Shown: positions 41,397-51,524 of the stretch, one piece after another
Layout of the letters: the number at the start of each line of letters is the position of its first letter
Numbering within the stretch: the first letter of the stretch is position 1
From: Phytohabitans flavus
GTDB taxonomy: Bacteria; Actinomycetota; Actinomycetes; Mycobacteriales; Micromonosporaceae
Direction: 5' to 3'
Length of the DNA stretch: 64,000 nt
Assembly (NCBI RefSeq): GCF_011764545.1
Contig: NZ_AP022870.1
Span: 5,812,001 to 5,876,000 of the forward strand
The notes under the pieces: model-generated
Databases searched by the model: none
Told to the model about the DNA's origin: nothing
What the model saw: only the letters and a program-made list of their open reading frames with translations
Position numbers and translations under genes: made by a program

Positions 41397-41547
41397 GGAC
41401 CGACTACTTCCCTGTGTCAGTCGATCTCATGCCTGGCGGCTAAGTACACCGCCTGTTCCGAGCGTGTTCAACATCAAGATCCATTGACGGAACGGTTGGT
41501 CGGAAGGCTGCGGATGTCGGTATTCGTCGATCCCTGGGGAGGAAACG

Positions 41548-43119
41548 ATGCCCGTATCCCGGCGTACTCTGATCATCGGCAGTGTCGCCGCCGGCGCCGC
41601 CGGCGCGACGCTGCCCGGCACCGCTGCCTCGGCCTCCGGTGGGCCGCTTCGGACAGACCCGTTCACGCTAGGTGTCGCCTCCGGCGACCCGGACCACGAC
41701 GGCTTCGTGCTCTGGACGCGCCTCGCTCCGCAGCCGCTGGCCGAGGATGGCCTCGGCGGCATGCCCAACCGCCCGGTCGCGGTGCACTGGGAGCTCGCCG
41801 CCGACGAGCGCTTCCGGCACGTGGTGCGCCGCGGCGTCGCGCTGGCCCGCCCGCAGGCCGCGCACAGTGTGCACGTCGAGCTGAACGGGCTGCCGCCCGG
41901 CCGCGAGTTCTTCTACCGCTTCAAGGCCGACCGCTACGTTTCGCCGGTCGGCCGCACCCGCACCGCGCCGGCGCCGTGGGCGCTGGGTGGCGCGCTCGCC
42001 ATGGCGTTCGTCTCCTGCTCCCAGTACGAGCACGGCTACTTCACCGCGTACGGGCGGCTGGCCGAGGAGGAGCCCGACCTGGTGCTGCACCTGGGCGACT
42101 ACCAGTACGAGTACACGAAGGACACGTACAACATCCCGGGCGGCAACCCGCGCGACCACGAGGGCCCGGAGACCGAGACGCTGGCCAACTACCGGCAGCG
42201 GCACGCGCAGTACAAGGCGGACGCCGACCTCCAGGCCGCGCACGCGGCGGCGCCGTGGCTCGTGGTGTGGGACGACCACGAGGTGGACAACAACTGGGCC
42301 GACGAGGTGCCGGAGAACACCCAGCCGAACTTCCTGGCCCGGCGCGCGGCGGCGTTCCAGGCGTACTGGGAGAACATGCCGCTGCGCCGCACCTCGATCC
42401 CGCGCGGCATAGACATGCAGCTGTACCGGCGGATCCACTGGGGCCGGCTGGCCACGTTCCACATGCTCGACACCCGCCAGTACCGCAGCGACCAGGGCTG
42501 CGGGGACGGCTACAAGGAGTGCCCGGCCGCGTACGACCCGGCCCGCTCGATCACCGGGGCGGAGCAGGAGGCGTGGCTGCTGGACGGGTTCCGCCGCTCG
42601 TCGGCCCGCTGGGATGTCCTCGGCCAGCAGGTCTTCTTCGCCCAGCGGGACAACAACGCCGGCCCGGCGACCGTGACCAGCCAGGACGCCTGGGACGGGT
42701 ACGCGGCCTCGCGCGACCGCATCACCCGCGGGTGGCTGGCCGCCGGCGTGCGCAACCCGATCGTGCTCACCGGCGACGTCCACGCGCACTGGGCCAGCGA
42801 CCTCAAGCTCGACTACGCCGACCCGACCTCCCGCACGGTCGGCGCCGAACTGGTCTGCTCCTCGATCACCTCGACCGGCGACGGCGCCGACTCCGACCCC
42901 ACCACTCACCCGTTCATGGCGATCAACCCGCACCTGCGCTTCTACAACAACCAGCGCGGGTACGTCTCCACCAAGATCAGGGCAGACCGGCTGGACGCGG
43001 ACTTCAAGGTCGTGCCGTACGTGACCACGCCCGGCGCGCCCGTCCACACGCGCGCCTCGTACACGGTGGAGGACCGGGTGCCCGGCCTGCACCAGACGTA
43101 CCTGCGCCCGCTTGGGTGA
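41548..43119 (+). CDS. phoD: alkaline phosphatase D (PhoD family), Tat-exported
   Basis: This 523-residue secreted phosphomonoesterase/diesterase starts with a twin-arginine signal (SRRTLIIGSVAAGAAGA, cleavage after ASA near residue 29). It has an N-terminal PhoD Ig-like domain (TLGVASGDPDHDGFVLWTRL). The catalytic domain has the metal-binding motifs FVSCSQYEHGYF, LVLHLGDYQYEYT, VVWDDHEVDNNWAD and NPIVLTGDVHAHWASDLK. The enzyme releases phosphate outside the cell, so it is probably induced on phosphate limitation, though I see no convincing PHO box. The ATG follows GGGGAGG. It ends base-to-base against the convergent DUF4139 gene. Confidence 0.95.
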   Translation: MPVSRRTLIIGSVAAGAAGATLPGTAASASGGPLRTDPFTLGVASGDPDHDGFVLWTRLAPQPLAEDGLGGMPNRPVAVHWELAADERFRHVVRRGVALARPQAAHSVHVELNGLPPGREFFYRFKADRYVSPVGRTRTAPAPWALGGALAMAFVSCSQYEHGYFTAYGRLAEEEPDLVLHLGDYQYEYTKDTYNIPGGNPRDHEGPETETLANYRQRHAQYKADADLQAAHAAAPWLVVWDDHEVDNNWADEVPENTQPNFLARRAAAFQAYWENMPLRRTSIPRGIDMQLYRRIHWGRLATFHMLDTRQYRSDQGCGDGYKECPAAYDPARSITGAEQEAWLLDGFRRSSARWDVLGQQVFFAQRDNNAGPATVTSQDAWDGYAASRDRITRGWLAAGVRNPIVLTGDVHAHWASDLKLDYADPTSRTVGAELVCSSITSTGDGADSDPTTHPFMAINPHLRFYNNQRGYVSTKIRADRLDADFKVVPYVTTPGAPVHTRASYTVEDRVPGLHQTYLRPLG

Positions 43120-44736
43120 TCACTCCCGCCAGCCGGACATCTCCACACCCCGGGCGAGCTCCACGCGCAGGCCCATGTTGACCTCCTTGGTCTCGCCCGG
43201 GGCCAGCTCCAGCTTCCAGCTCAGCACGCCCAGCTCGGTGCGGTCGACCGGGTTGGGATCGACCTTGAACGCCCGCACCGTGATCCCCTCGTCCCGGGAG
43301 ACCGGGATCTGGTCCAGCACGGTGACCTTGGCCGGCCGCGGCGTGTGGTTGGCGACCGTGGTCCGGTACTCCACCTCGCGCCGCCGGGTCGAGCCGAGCG
43401 CCGCCTTCGTCGCCGTACGCCGGGTCAGCTTGCGCTCCACCCGGATCCGGTCGTCGAGGCCGAGCGCCAGCTCCACCTCCTCGCCCGGCGCCCACGTCTC
43501 CAGCCGGGTGGTGCCCACGAAGTCGGCGTCGTGGAAGACCGAGGCCGGGCCGGGCAGCAGGGTGTGCGCCGAGGCGTTCACCGCGGTGGCCCGCAAATAG
43601 GCGTCGGGCGACTGGGCCGGCGCGGTCACGTAGTCGAGCTCGGCGCCCAGGTCGAGCACGGCCACCGTGGCCCGGTGGGCGGTGCCGTCGGCCGGGACCG
43701 CGACCGGGTGCTCCGGACGGTACGTCGCCGCGGCGACCCCCTGCTCGACCACACCGGTGCTCACCTCCAGCATGGCCATCTCGGCGTCCGCGCTGGCGTC
43801 GGCCCCGTAACTGAGCGGCATCGCGCCGGGCGCGGCCGCGGGCGGCGGAAGCGGCGCGCCGGCGCCACGCAGCATCTCCTTGCTCCGGGAGGCCGCCACG
43901 GCCCGCGCGACCGGCAGCGGGCGGATGCGGTCGAGGTACCACGGGTCGAGGTCGGGCACGGTCGTGGTGGTCGCCGGGCGGGCGGTCGAGAGCACGAGCT
44001 CACACTCCGGCCAGTCCTCCCCCGTGTGCTGGGTCACCAGCCCGAACCAGGAGACCGCCAGCCGGTCGTCGGCGAGGCGCACGTCATATGTCGACTCCCA
44101 GCCGGCGCCGTCCACCACGTACGACAGCTCCAGCTCGACCCCCTCGGCGGCGGAGACCTGGAGGCTGACCGCGGCCGCCAGCTGGTCCGGCCCCCGCTTG
44201 CCGGAAAGCTCCTTCAGCCGGCGGTCGAGCGCGGCCTTGCGGTCCCGGGCCTCCTCGGCCCGGCGGGCGAGGTCGCGCTGGCGGGCCTTGCCGGCGCCGA
44301 GCTGATCGGCGATCGAGTCGGCGAACGCGGCCACGGCCGCCGGGTCGGACTCGCCCGCCGCGACGGTCCGCGCGTACGTCGAGCCGGCCCGCTGGGCGAG
44401 CGTGGCGAGGAACTCCGCCCGCTGCGCCTCGACCGCCTCGGCGTCGGCGAGCTCGGCCAGCTCGGCGAGGACCGCCCGGCGGGCCTCCTCGACCTCGGCG
44501 ACGGTCTCGTCGGCGGTGCGGGCCTGGTGGCGGATGACCACATCGACACCGAGCACGGTGGCCGGGCCGTGGCCGCCGACCCGGACCGAGTCGCGGTGCA
44601 GCCCGAGCGGCAGGGGTCCGATGTGGACCGTACTCAGGCCGGCGGGCAGTTGCAGCTTGCCGCGGCGGGTCACCCGGGCCCGGTCCGGATAGACCGTGAC
44701 CGCCACGATTGGGGCGTCGAGCACCGATGTCTGCAC
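43120..44736 (-). CDS. MuiA family protein (DUF4140/DUF4139)
   Basis: This protein of about 538 residues has an N-terminal DUF4140 segment (VAVTVYPDRARVTRRGKLQLP and GPLPLGLHRDSVRVGG). A coiled-coil stretch follows (VAEVEEARRAVLAELAELAD, RQRDLARRAEEARDRKAALDRR), then a long beta-rich DUF4139 domain (VELELSYVVDGAGWESTYDVRL, then VEYRTTVANHTPRPAKVTVLDQIPVS). The family name derives from a mucoidy inhibitor in E. coli; the activity is unknown and no signal peptide is seen, so it is presumably cytoplasmic. It starts GTG, 21 nt from the divergent YjbQ gene. Confidence 0.9.
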   Translation of the reverse strand: MQTSVLDAPIVAVTVYPDRARVTRRGKLQLPAGLSTVHIGPLPLGLHRDSVRVGGHGPATVLGVDVVIRHQARTADETVAEVEEARRAVLAELAELADAEAVEAQRAEFLATLAQRAGSTYARTVAAGESDPAAVAAFADSIADQLGAGKARQRDLARRAEEARDRKAALDRRLKELSGKRGPDQLAAAVSLQVSAAEGVELELSYVVDGAGWESTYDVRLADDRLAVSWFGLVTQHTGEDWPECELVLSTARPATTTTVPDLDPWYLDRIRPLPVARAVAASRSKEMLRGAGAPLPPPAAAPGAMPLSYGADASADAEMAMLEVSTGVVEQGVAAATYRPEHPVAVPADGTAHRATVAVLDLGAELDYVTAPAQSPDAYLRATAVNASAHTLLPGPASVFHDADFVGTTRLETWAPGEEVELALGLDDRIRVERKLTRRTATKAALGSTRRREVEYRTTVANHTPRPAKVTVLDQIPVSRDEGITVRAFKVDPNPVDRTELGVLSWKLELAPGETKEVNMGLRVELARGVEMSGWRE

Positions 44737-44757
44737 GGGTCAAACCATACTGGCGGC

Positions 44758-45162
44758 ATGCACACAGAGGTGATCACCGTGAAGACCGGCGGGCGCGCCA
44801 CCGTCCGCGACATCACGAGCGAGGCGGCCGCCTTCGTGGACGGACAGGGGGACGGGCTGCTGCACGTCTTCGTGCCGCACGCGACCGCCGGCGTGGCGAT
44901 CATCGAGACCGGCGCCGGCTCCGACGACGACCTGCTAACCGCCCTCGACTCGGTGCTCCCCACGGACGACCGCTGGCGGCACCGGCACGGCGCCAAGGGG
45001 CACGGACGGGACCACGTGGTGCCCGCGTTCGTCGCCCCCTACGCGTCCCTGCCGGTGGTGGGCGGGCGGGTCGCGCTGGGCACCTGGCAGTCGATCTGCC
45101 TCGTCGACACGAACGCCGACAACCCCAGCCGGCAGGTCCGCTTTTCCTTCCTCCCAGGTTGA
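44758..45162 (+). CDS. YjbQ/UPF0047 family protein
   Basis: This 134-residue trimeric-barrel protein carries the UPF0047 pattern: DGLLHVFVPHATAGVAIIET with the conserved His in the PHATAG loop, WRHRHGAKGHGRDHVVPAFV and the metal-ligand-like GRVALGTWQSICLVDTN at the end. Members have weak thiamine-phosphate synthase activity in vitro, hence the common name, but the physiological role is unclear. The ATG at 44758 is favoured because upstream sequence overlaps the divergent promoter. It is followed by about 125 nt before aceE. Confidence 0.92.
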   Translation: MHTEVITVKTGGRATVRDITSEAAAFVDGQGDGLLHVFVPHATAGVAIIETGAGSDDDLLTALDSVLPTDDRWRHRHGAKGHGRDHVVPAFVAPYASLPVVGGRVALGTWQSICLVDTNADNPSRQVRFSFLPG

Positions 45163-45288
45163 CGGGTTGTTACCCCCCGGTACATGTGTCGAGCGTCGCG
45201 TAGGGGTCCACCAGGCGTGACGGAGGCCGGAGCACAAGGCAGGATAGAAGGCTACAGAGACCCATCACACAAAGCAGAGGGAGCGCTG

Positions 45289-48030
45289 GTGGCTACCGAA
45301 CGCAAGCGCCCGGTGATCAGCGATGGCCTGCCGAGCCAGCTTCTCGACATCGATCCCGAGGAGACCCGCGAGTGGATCGAGTCGCTCGACGCGGTCATCG
45401 ACGAGCGCGGCGCCAAACGCGCCCGCTACGTCATGCTGAGCCTGCTCGAACGCGCCCGGGAGCGCCAGGTCGGGGTCCCACCCCTGACGACCACCGACTA
45501 CATCAACACCATCCCACCGGAGCAGGAGCCCTGGTTCCCGGGCGACGAGTTCGTCGAGCGGCGCATCCGGCATACATCCGGTGGAACGCCGCGATGCTCG
45601 TGCACCGCGCCCAGCGACCCGAGATCGGCGTCGGCGGGCACATCTCGACGTACGCGAGTGCCGCCTCGCTGTACGAGGTGGGCATGAACCACTTCTTCCG
45701 CGGCAAGAGCCACCCGGGTGGCGGGGACCACATCTTCTTCCAGGGTCACGCCTCCCCGGCATGTACGCTCGGGCGTTCCTCGAGGGGCGGCTGGGCGAGG
45801 ACCGGCTCGACGGGTTCCGCCAGGAGCTCTCGCACGCCGGACCGGGCGGTGGCCTGCCGAGCTACCCGCACCCGCGGCTGATGCCGGACTTCTGGGAGTT
45901 CCCGACCGTGTCGATGGGCCTCGGCCCGCTCAACGCGATCTACCAGGCCCGGTTCAACCGGTACCTGCACCACCGGGGCATCAAGGACACGTCTGACCAG
46001 CACGTATGGGCGTTCCTCGGCGACGGTGAGATGGACGAGGTCGAGTCGCTCGGCGCGATCGGGCTGGCCGCCCGCGAGGAGCTGGACAACCTCACCTTCG
46101 TGATCAACTGCAACCTCCAGCGCCTCGATGGGCCGGTACGAGGTAACGGCAAGATCATGCAGGAGCTGGAGGCGTTCTTCCGCGGCGCCGGGTGGAATGT
46201 GATCAAGGTGATCTGGGGCCGCGAGTGGGACCCGCTGCTCGCCGCCGACACCGACGGTGCCCTGGTCAACCTCATGAACACCACGCCCGACGGCGACTAC
46301 CAGACGTACAAGGCAGAGTCCGGCGCCTTCGTCCGCGAGCACTTCTTCGGGCGCGACCCGCGCACCCGCAAGATGGTCGAGCACATGAGCGACGAGGAGA
46401 TCTGGAACCTCAAGCGCGGCGGCCACGACTACCGCAAGCTGTACGCGGCGTACAAGGCGGCGGTCGAGCACACCGGCCAGCCGACCGTGATCCTCGCCAA
46501 GACGATCAAGGGCTGGACGCTCGGCTCGCACTTCGAGGGGCGCAACGCGACCCACCAGATGAAGAAGCTGACGCTCGACGACCTCAAGTCGTTCCGCGAC
46601 CGCCTCTACCTCGACATCCCCGACTCCGCGCTCGAGTCCAACCCCTACCTGCCCCCGTACTACCACCCGGGTGAGAAGTCGGACGAGATGCAGTACCTGC
46701 GTGAGCGGCGCGAGCAGCTCGGCGGGTTCCTGCCCACCCGGCGCACCACCACGATCCCACTCCAGATCCCGGGCCGGAGCGGTTCGCCGACGTCAAGCGC
46801 GGCTCGGGCAAGCAGAAGGTGGCCACCACGATGGCCTTCGTCCGCCTGCTCAAGGACGTGATGAAGGACAAGGACTTCGGTAAGCGGTGGGTGCCGATCA
46901 TCCCGGACGAGGCGCGCACGTTCGGCATGGACTCGCTCTTCCCGACGCAGAAGATCTACTCGCCGCACGGGCAGAAGTACACGTCCGTCGACCGTGAGCT
47001 CTTCCTGTCGTACAAGGAGGCGACGGCCGGGCAGATCCTGCACGAGGGCATCAACGAGGCCGGTTCGGTCGCGTCGTTCACCGCCGCCGGCACGTCGTAC
47101 GCGACGCACGGCGAGCCGATGATCCCGCTGTACATCTTCTACTCGATGTTCGGCTTCCAGCGCACCGGCGACGGGTTCTGGGCGGCGGCCGACCAGATGG
47201 CGCGCGGCTTCGTGCTCGGCGCCACGGCGGGGCGCACCACGCTCAACGGTGAGGGCCTCCAGCACGAGGACGGCCACTCGCACCTGATCGCGGCGACAAA
47301 CCCGGCCGTGGTGGCGTACGACCCGGCGTTCGCGTTCGAGATCGCGCACATCGTCGAGGACGGCCTGCACCGCATGTACGGCGAGCAGGCGGAGGCGATC
47401 TTCTACTACCTGACCATCTACAACGAGCCGATCCTCCAGCCGGCCGAGCCGGAGGATCTCGACGTCGAGGGCGTCAAGCGGGGCATCTACCGGTACTCGC
47501 CGGCGCCCAGCGTCGATGGTCCGAAGGCGCAGATCCTCGCCTCCGGTACGGGCATGCAGTGGGCGCTCAAGGCCCAGCAGCTGCTCGCCCAGGACTGGGG
47601 CGTGGCGGCCGACGTATGGTCGGTTACCTCGTGGACCGAGCTGCGCCGCGACGCCGTACGGGCCGAGGAGCACAACCTGCTGAACCCGGGCAGCCCGGCA
47701 CGGATGCCGTACATCAAGGCGAAGCTGGCCGAGGCACCCGGCCCGGTGGTCGCGGTCAGCGACTGGATGCGGGCGGTGCCCGACCTGATTGCCCGCTGGG
47801 TGCCCGGCGACTACACCTCGCTCGGCACGGACGGCTTCGGCCTCTCCGACACGCGGCACGCGCTGCGCCGGCACTTCCACGTCGACGCGGAGTCGGTCGC
47901 GGTGGCCACGCTGCGCCAGCTCGCCGCCCGCGGCGAGATCCCGGCCGCGGTGCCGGCCGAGGCGGCCAAGAAGTACGCGATCGACGACGTCAACGCCGCC
48001 CCGGTCGGCGAGACCGGCGGCGACAGCTAA
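45289..48030 (+). CDS. aceE: pyruvate dehydrogenase E1, homodimeric (frame interrupted three times)
   Basis: This is the ThDP-dependent E1 of the pyruvate dehydrogenase complex, single-chain type. After correction it has about 914 residues, a normal length. Diagnostic pieces are PPLTTTDYINTIPPEQE, GGHISTYASAASLYEVG, WAFLGDGEMDEVESLGAIG (ThDP motif), CNLQRLDGPVRGNGKI, IIPDEARTFGMDSLF and NGEGLQHEDGHSHL. The frame is broken at 45569-45570, 45758-45759 and 46771-46773. At each place one extra G restores conserved sequence (ERRIRAYIRWNAAML, ASPGMYARAFL, IPGPERFADVKRG). The GTG at 45289 follows AGAGGGAG. Three independent losses in one central gene point to sequence error. aceE followed at distance by a PucR regulator and fabD mirrors Rv2241-Rv2243. 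Confidence 0.95.
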
Positions 48031-48068
48031 CCAATCCCTACTTGTTCCGTGCGGCCATCCTTGATCGG

Positions 48069-48539
48069 GTGAGCCGCATGGAATGGGTGGTCTTCGACCG
48101 GCGGGATCCGTCGGTCGTGGTCGAACTCATCCGCGGGGTCGCCGCCACCGGCGACCCCGGGGAGTACGGCGACGGCGTCGAGGTCGTCGTCGAGGCCCCG
48201 GAGCCTTCGTTCCTGCGCGATGTGTTCGGTGCCGAGCCGGCCAGCGCGCACATCGCGGTTACCAAGCCCGGCGGCGAGGTCGGCTACCCGTTCCACGTAC
48301 GGCTGGTCAGCGACCAGGGTGGCGACGCCGGTCAGCGGGCGCCGCGACGGGCCGGCTGGGCGATCAGCAACTCGGTCGGGCTGGCGTTCCTGATGCAGAA
48401 GGGCGCGGCCGGTGCCGCGCCGGACTGGGCCGACCTGGTCGACGGCGCGATCGCCGCGCTCACCGCCCTGCGTACCGATGCCGACGACCCCGGCTGGCGG
48501 ACCCGCGTGGATCGCGAGGTGTCGCGCGCGTCCTGGTAA
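48069..48539 (+). CDS. hypothetical protein
   Basis: This 156-residue soluble protein starts 38 nt after aceE, same strand. The GTG at 48069 (VSRMEWVVFDRRDPSVVVELI) or the ATG three codons later could start it. Predicted alpha/beta with no membrane segment; recognisable stretches are VEVVVEAPEPSFLRDVFGAE, GWAISNSVGLAFLMQKG and PDWADLVDGAIAAL. I recognise no family. It reads like a short immunity- or chaperone-type actinobacterial protein but nothing in the sequence proves it. Confidence 0.65.
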   Translation: MSRMEWVVFDRRDPSVVVELIRGVAATGDPGEYGDGVEVVVEAPEPSFLRDVFGAEPASAHIAVTKPGGEVGYPFHVRLVSDQGGDAGQRAPRRAGWAISNSVGLAFLMQKGAAGAAPDWADLVDGAIAALTALRTDADDPGWRTRVDREVSRASW

Positions 48540-48556
48540 CCCCTTATCGTGGTTAC

Positions 48557-49162
48557 GTGACCATGGTGCTCCACCACCCGGACGGGCAGGTCTTCACGTT
48601 CGATGCGGGTGCGCTCAGCCTGGAGCTGTCCAGTACGAGCGGTGGCGAGGGGTTCCGGGCTCGGTTCGAGTTGCTGCACGAGCCGGCTGACTACCCACGC
48701 TGGGCCGCCCGCGGGCGTCTCGACCTGCCCGGACGCGGCATCGACCCGGCTGAGGTGATCACGACCGCCGCCGACCTCGCCGAGGTCAAGCTGCTGCGCG
48801 AGGCGCTGTGGGTGAGCGCGCTGCGGGCCACCGAGGGCAGGCGACCTGACCCTGCCGACCTGGCCGTGATCAACGAAATCGCCGCCGGTAACGGTCCGGT
48901 GCCGATGATCGACCCGCACACGAATACCGCAACGTGGCGCCGGCCGGTCACCGCCCACCAGCTCACCGTGGCGTACGCGCGGGACGCCGTCGACACGTTC
49001 ACCGAGCCGGCGATCGGCCGGATCCGCATGTGTGCGGCGGACAACTGCGCCCTGATCTACCTGGACACGTCCCGGCCCGGCAACCGGCGGTGGTGCTCGA
49101 TGCAGCGCTGCGGCAACCGTAGCAAGGTACGCGGGCACCGGAATCGCGTGGAGAAATCATGA
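48557..49162 (+). CDS. CGNR zinc-finger (ABATE domain) protein
   Basis: This protein of about 201 residues has an N-terminal stress-induced ABATE domain (VITTAADLAEVKLLREALWVSALRA) and a C-terminal CGNR zinc finger: RMCAADNCALIYLDTSRPGNRRWCSMQRCGNRSKVRGHR, where four cysteines bind zinc and the CGNR motif is intact. These are regarded as stress-linked transcription regulators. The GTG start at 48557 lies 17 nt after the preceding gene, and the stop overlaps the next start by four nt, so at least two genes are coupled. Confidence 0.93.
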   Translation: MTMVLHHPDGQVFTFDAGALSLELSSTSGGEGFRARFELLHEPADYPRWAARGRLDLPGRGIDPAEVITTAADLAEVKLLREALWVSALRATEGRRPDPADLAVINEIAAGNGPVPMIDPHTNTATWRRPVTAHQLTVAYARDAVDTFTEPAIGRIRMCAADNCALIYLDTSRPGNRRWCSMQRCGNRSKVRGHRNRVEKS

Positions 49163-50211
49163 TAAAGGTGACGTGGGGCCAGATCCTTCGCTGGCGGATC
49201 GAGCGACAGTTCCTCGGCGCGACCCGGGGTGCGGACGCGGTCGCCGTGGCCCGGCGGCTGGGCGGTCTGCACGCCCAGCTCGCCGCCTCGGCGGTGACCG
49301 CGCTCGACCTGCGGGTGACCGGCGGCGCCACCGCGGAGAGCGTCGACGAGGAGCTGTGGGGGAAACGGCGACTTGTGAAGACCTGGGCGGCCCGGGGCAC
49401 GCTGCACCTGCTGCCCGCCGACGACCTGCCCACCTGGGTGGCCGCGATGTCCACCCGTAGCCGCGAGAGCACCGCCTCCTGGCTGCGCTATCAGGGGGTG
49501 ACCGCCGAGCAGATGGCCGACGTCATCGCAGCGGTGCCCGACGTGCTCGGCGGTGAGCCGATGACCCGTCAGGAGTTGGCCGACGCGATCATCAAGGCAA
49601 CGCGGCACGACGACCTGCGCGAGCCGCTGACCCAGGGGTTCGGCATGCTGCTCAAGCCCCTCGCGTTCCGCGGGCTGCTCTGCTTTGGGCCGCCGCGCGG
49701 GCGCAACGTCACGTTCGTCGCGCCGCGCCAGTGGCTCGACTCCTGGGACGACGTCGACAGCGACGCGGCGATCGACACACTCACGCTCGCCTACCTCGGG
49801 ACGTACGGGCCGGCGACGCCGGAGGAGTTCAGCCGGTGGTTCGACCTGAAGCCGGCACTGGCGAAGAAGGCGTTCGCGCGGCTTGGCGACCAGCTCGTCG
49901 CGGTCGAGGGCGGCTCGATGCCGGCCGCGCTCGTCGGCGAGGTGGCGCAGGAGCGACCGGTATCGGTGCTACTGCTGCCCGCCTTCGACCCGTACACGGT
50001 GGCGAGCATGCGCCAAGCCGACCGGGTGGTCACCGGCGACAACAGAGCCAAGGTCTCCCGCCCGCAGGGGTGGATCTCGCCGGCTCTTGTGGTCGACGGC
50101 CGGATCGACGGCGTGTGGGACGAGGGGACCGTGACCCCCTTCGTACCGCTGGCGAGGTCGATCCGTTCGGCCCTGGTGAGGGGGTTTCCCGGGGTCAGCG
50201 TCGCGGACTAG
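49159..50211 (+). CDS. winged-helix DNA-binding protein, AlkZ/YcaQ-like family
   Basis: This 350-residue protein belongs to the HTH_42 family, which includes DNA glycosylases AlkZ and YcaQ that remove bulky or crosslinked bases. The sequence shows the N-terminal helical part with LGGLHAQLAASAV (the family's catalytic region, here an H-x-Q rather than the Q-x-Q of AlkZ), VKTWAARGTLHLLPADDLP and three tandem winged-helix units ending LLLPAFDPYTVAS and LVVDGRIDGVW. Glycosylase activity is thus plausible but unproven. It overlaps the upstream CGNR gene by four nt (ATGA). Confidence 0.88.
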   Translation: MIKVTWGQILRWRIERQFLGATRGADAVAVARRLGGLHAQLAASAVTALDLRVTGGATAESVDEELWGKRRLVKTWAARGTLHLLPADDLPTWVAAMSTRSRESTASWLRYQGVTAEQMADVIAAVPDVLGGEPMTRQELADAIIKATRHDDLREPLTQGFGMLLKPLAFRGLLCFGPPRGRNVTFVAPRQWLDSWDDVDSDAAIDTLTLAYLGTYGPATPEEFSRWFDLKPALAKKAFARLGDQLVAVEGGSMPAALVGEVAQERPVSVLLLPAFDPYTVASMRQADRVVTGDNRAKVSRPQGWISPALVVDGRIDGVWDEGTVTPFVPLARSIRSALVRGFPGVSVAD

Positions 50212-50247
50212 AGTGCGAGGATCTTTCGCGTTCTAGGAGGTCCGCGC

Positions 50248-51524
50248 GTGGCCTTTACCTGGGGTGTATCGACGGCGGCTTATCAGATCGAGGGCGGCGT
50301 CGGCGAGGGCGGGCGCGGGCTGTCCATCTGGGACACATTCAGCCACGAGCCGGGGCGGATCTCCGACGGCAGCACCGGCGACGTCGCGTGCGACCACTTC
50401 CACCGGTACGCGGAGGACGTCGACCTGATGGCCGGGCTCGGCATCGACGCGTACCGCTTCTCGGTCGCCTGGCCACGCATCCAGCCGGACGGCACCGGTC
50501 CGGCCAACGCGACCGGGCTCGACTTCTACGACCGCCTCGTGGACGCGTTGCTGGGCAAGGGGATCGACCCGGTCGTCACGCTCTTCCACTGGGATCTGCC
50601 GCAGGCGCTACAGGACAAAGGTGGGTGGCTGAGCCGCGACACAGCCTTCCGCTTCGCCGAGTACGCAGGGCTTGTCGCGGCGGCGCTCGGCGACCGGGTG
50701 CGGCTCTGGATCACGCTCAACGAGCCGTTCGTCCACATGACGCTCGGCTACGCCACCGGCGAGCACGCGCCCGGCCAGACGCTCCTCTTCGACGCGCTGC
50801 CGGTGGCCCACCACCAACTGCTGGGCCATGGTCTCGCGGTGACGGCGCTGCGCGCCCAGGGTGCCGCCGCGGTCGCCATCGCCAACAACTACACCCCCAT
50901 CTGGCCGATCGGCGAGGGAGACGTGGCGGCGGCTGCTGCCTACCACGCGCTGCACAACCGCCTCTTCACCGATCCCTGCTCGGGCGCGGCTATCCGGAGC
51001 TTGGGCTGGACCCGTCGGTGGTACACGCCGGCGACCTCGACACGATCGCGGCACCGCTCGACGCGCTGGGCGTCAACTACTACAACCCCACAGGTGTACG
51101 TGCACCGTCCACTCCGGACAGCCCGCTGCCGTTCGAACTCGTGCCGATCTCGGGCTACCCCACGACGGCGTTCGGCTGGCCGGTGGTCCCGGACGGGCTG
51201 CGGCAGCTGCTCGTGTCGCTCAAAGAGGAGTACGGCGAGTCGCTCCCGCCCATCCACGTCACCGAGAGCGGCTGCGCGTACGACGGGATCGACGACCCGG
51301 AACGGGTGACCTATCTGGACGGCCACATTGGAGCGATGCGGTCGGCCATGGCGTCCGGTGTGGACGTTCGCGGCTACTTCGTCTGGTCGCTGCTGGACAA
51401 CTTCGAGTGGGCCGAGGGGTACACGAAGCGCTTCGGCCTCGTGCACGTCGACTACGACACGCAGGTGCGTACGCCCAAGACGTCGTATGCCTGGTACCGG
51501 GATCTCATCAGAGCCTCCCGATGA
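50248..51524 (+). CDS. beta-glucosidase, glycoside hydrolase family 1 (frame interrupted once)
   Basis: This retaining GH1 enzyme hydrolyses beta-glucosides; about 425 residues. Evidence: the N-terminal WGVSTAAYQIEGGVGEGGRG signature, acid/base Glu159 in WITLNEPFVHM and the nucleophile in PPIHVTESGCAYDG (TESG in place of TENG), then VWSLLDNFEWAEGYTKRFG. No signal peptide is present, so it is intracellular and would act on imported sugars. The frame breaks in CCC at 50974-50976; one extra C gives DPLLGRGYPELGLDPS. The start follows AGGAGG. Its stop overlaps the MFS start by four nt, linking it to a transporter, and AGGAGG-driven initiation implies strong expression. Confidence 0.93.

Noticed and set aside
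41118..43181. 687-residue plus-strand frame overlapping PhoD in another frame
   Set aside because: PhoD has all metal-binding motifs in its own frame; the overlapping frame shows none.
45289..48030. aceE as a programmed-frameshift gene
   Set aside because: Three separate shifts with no slippery heptamers or pseudoknots; the same run-contraction occurs in unrelated genes.
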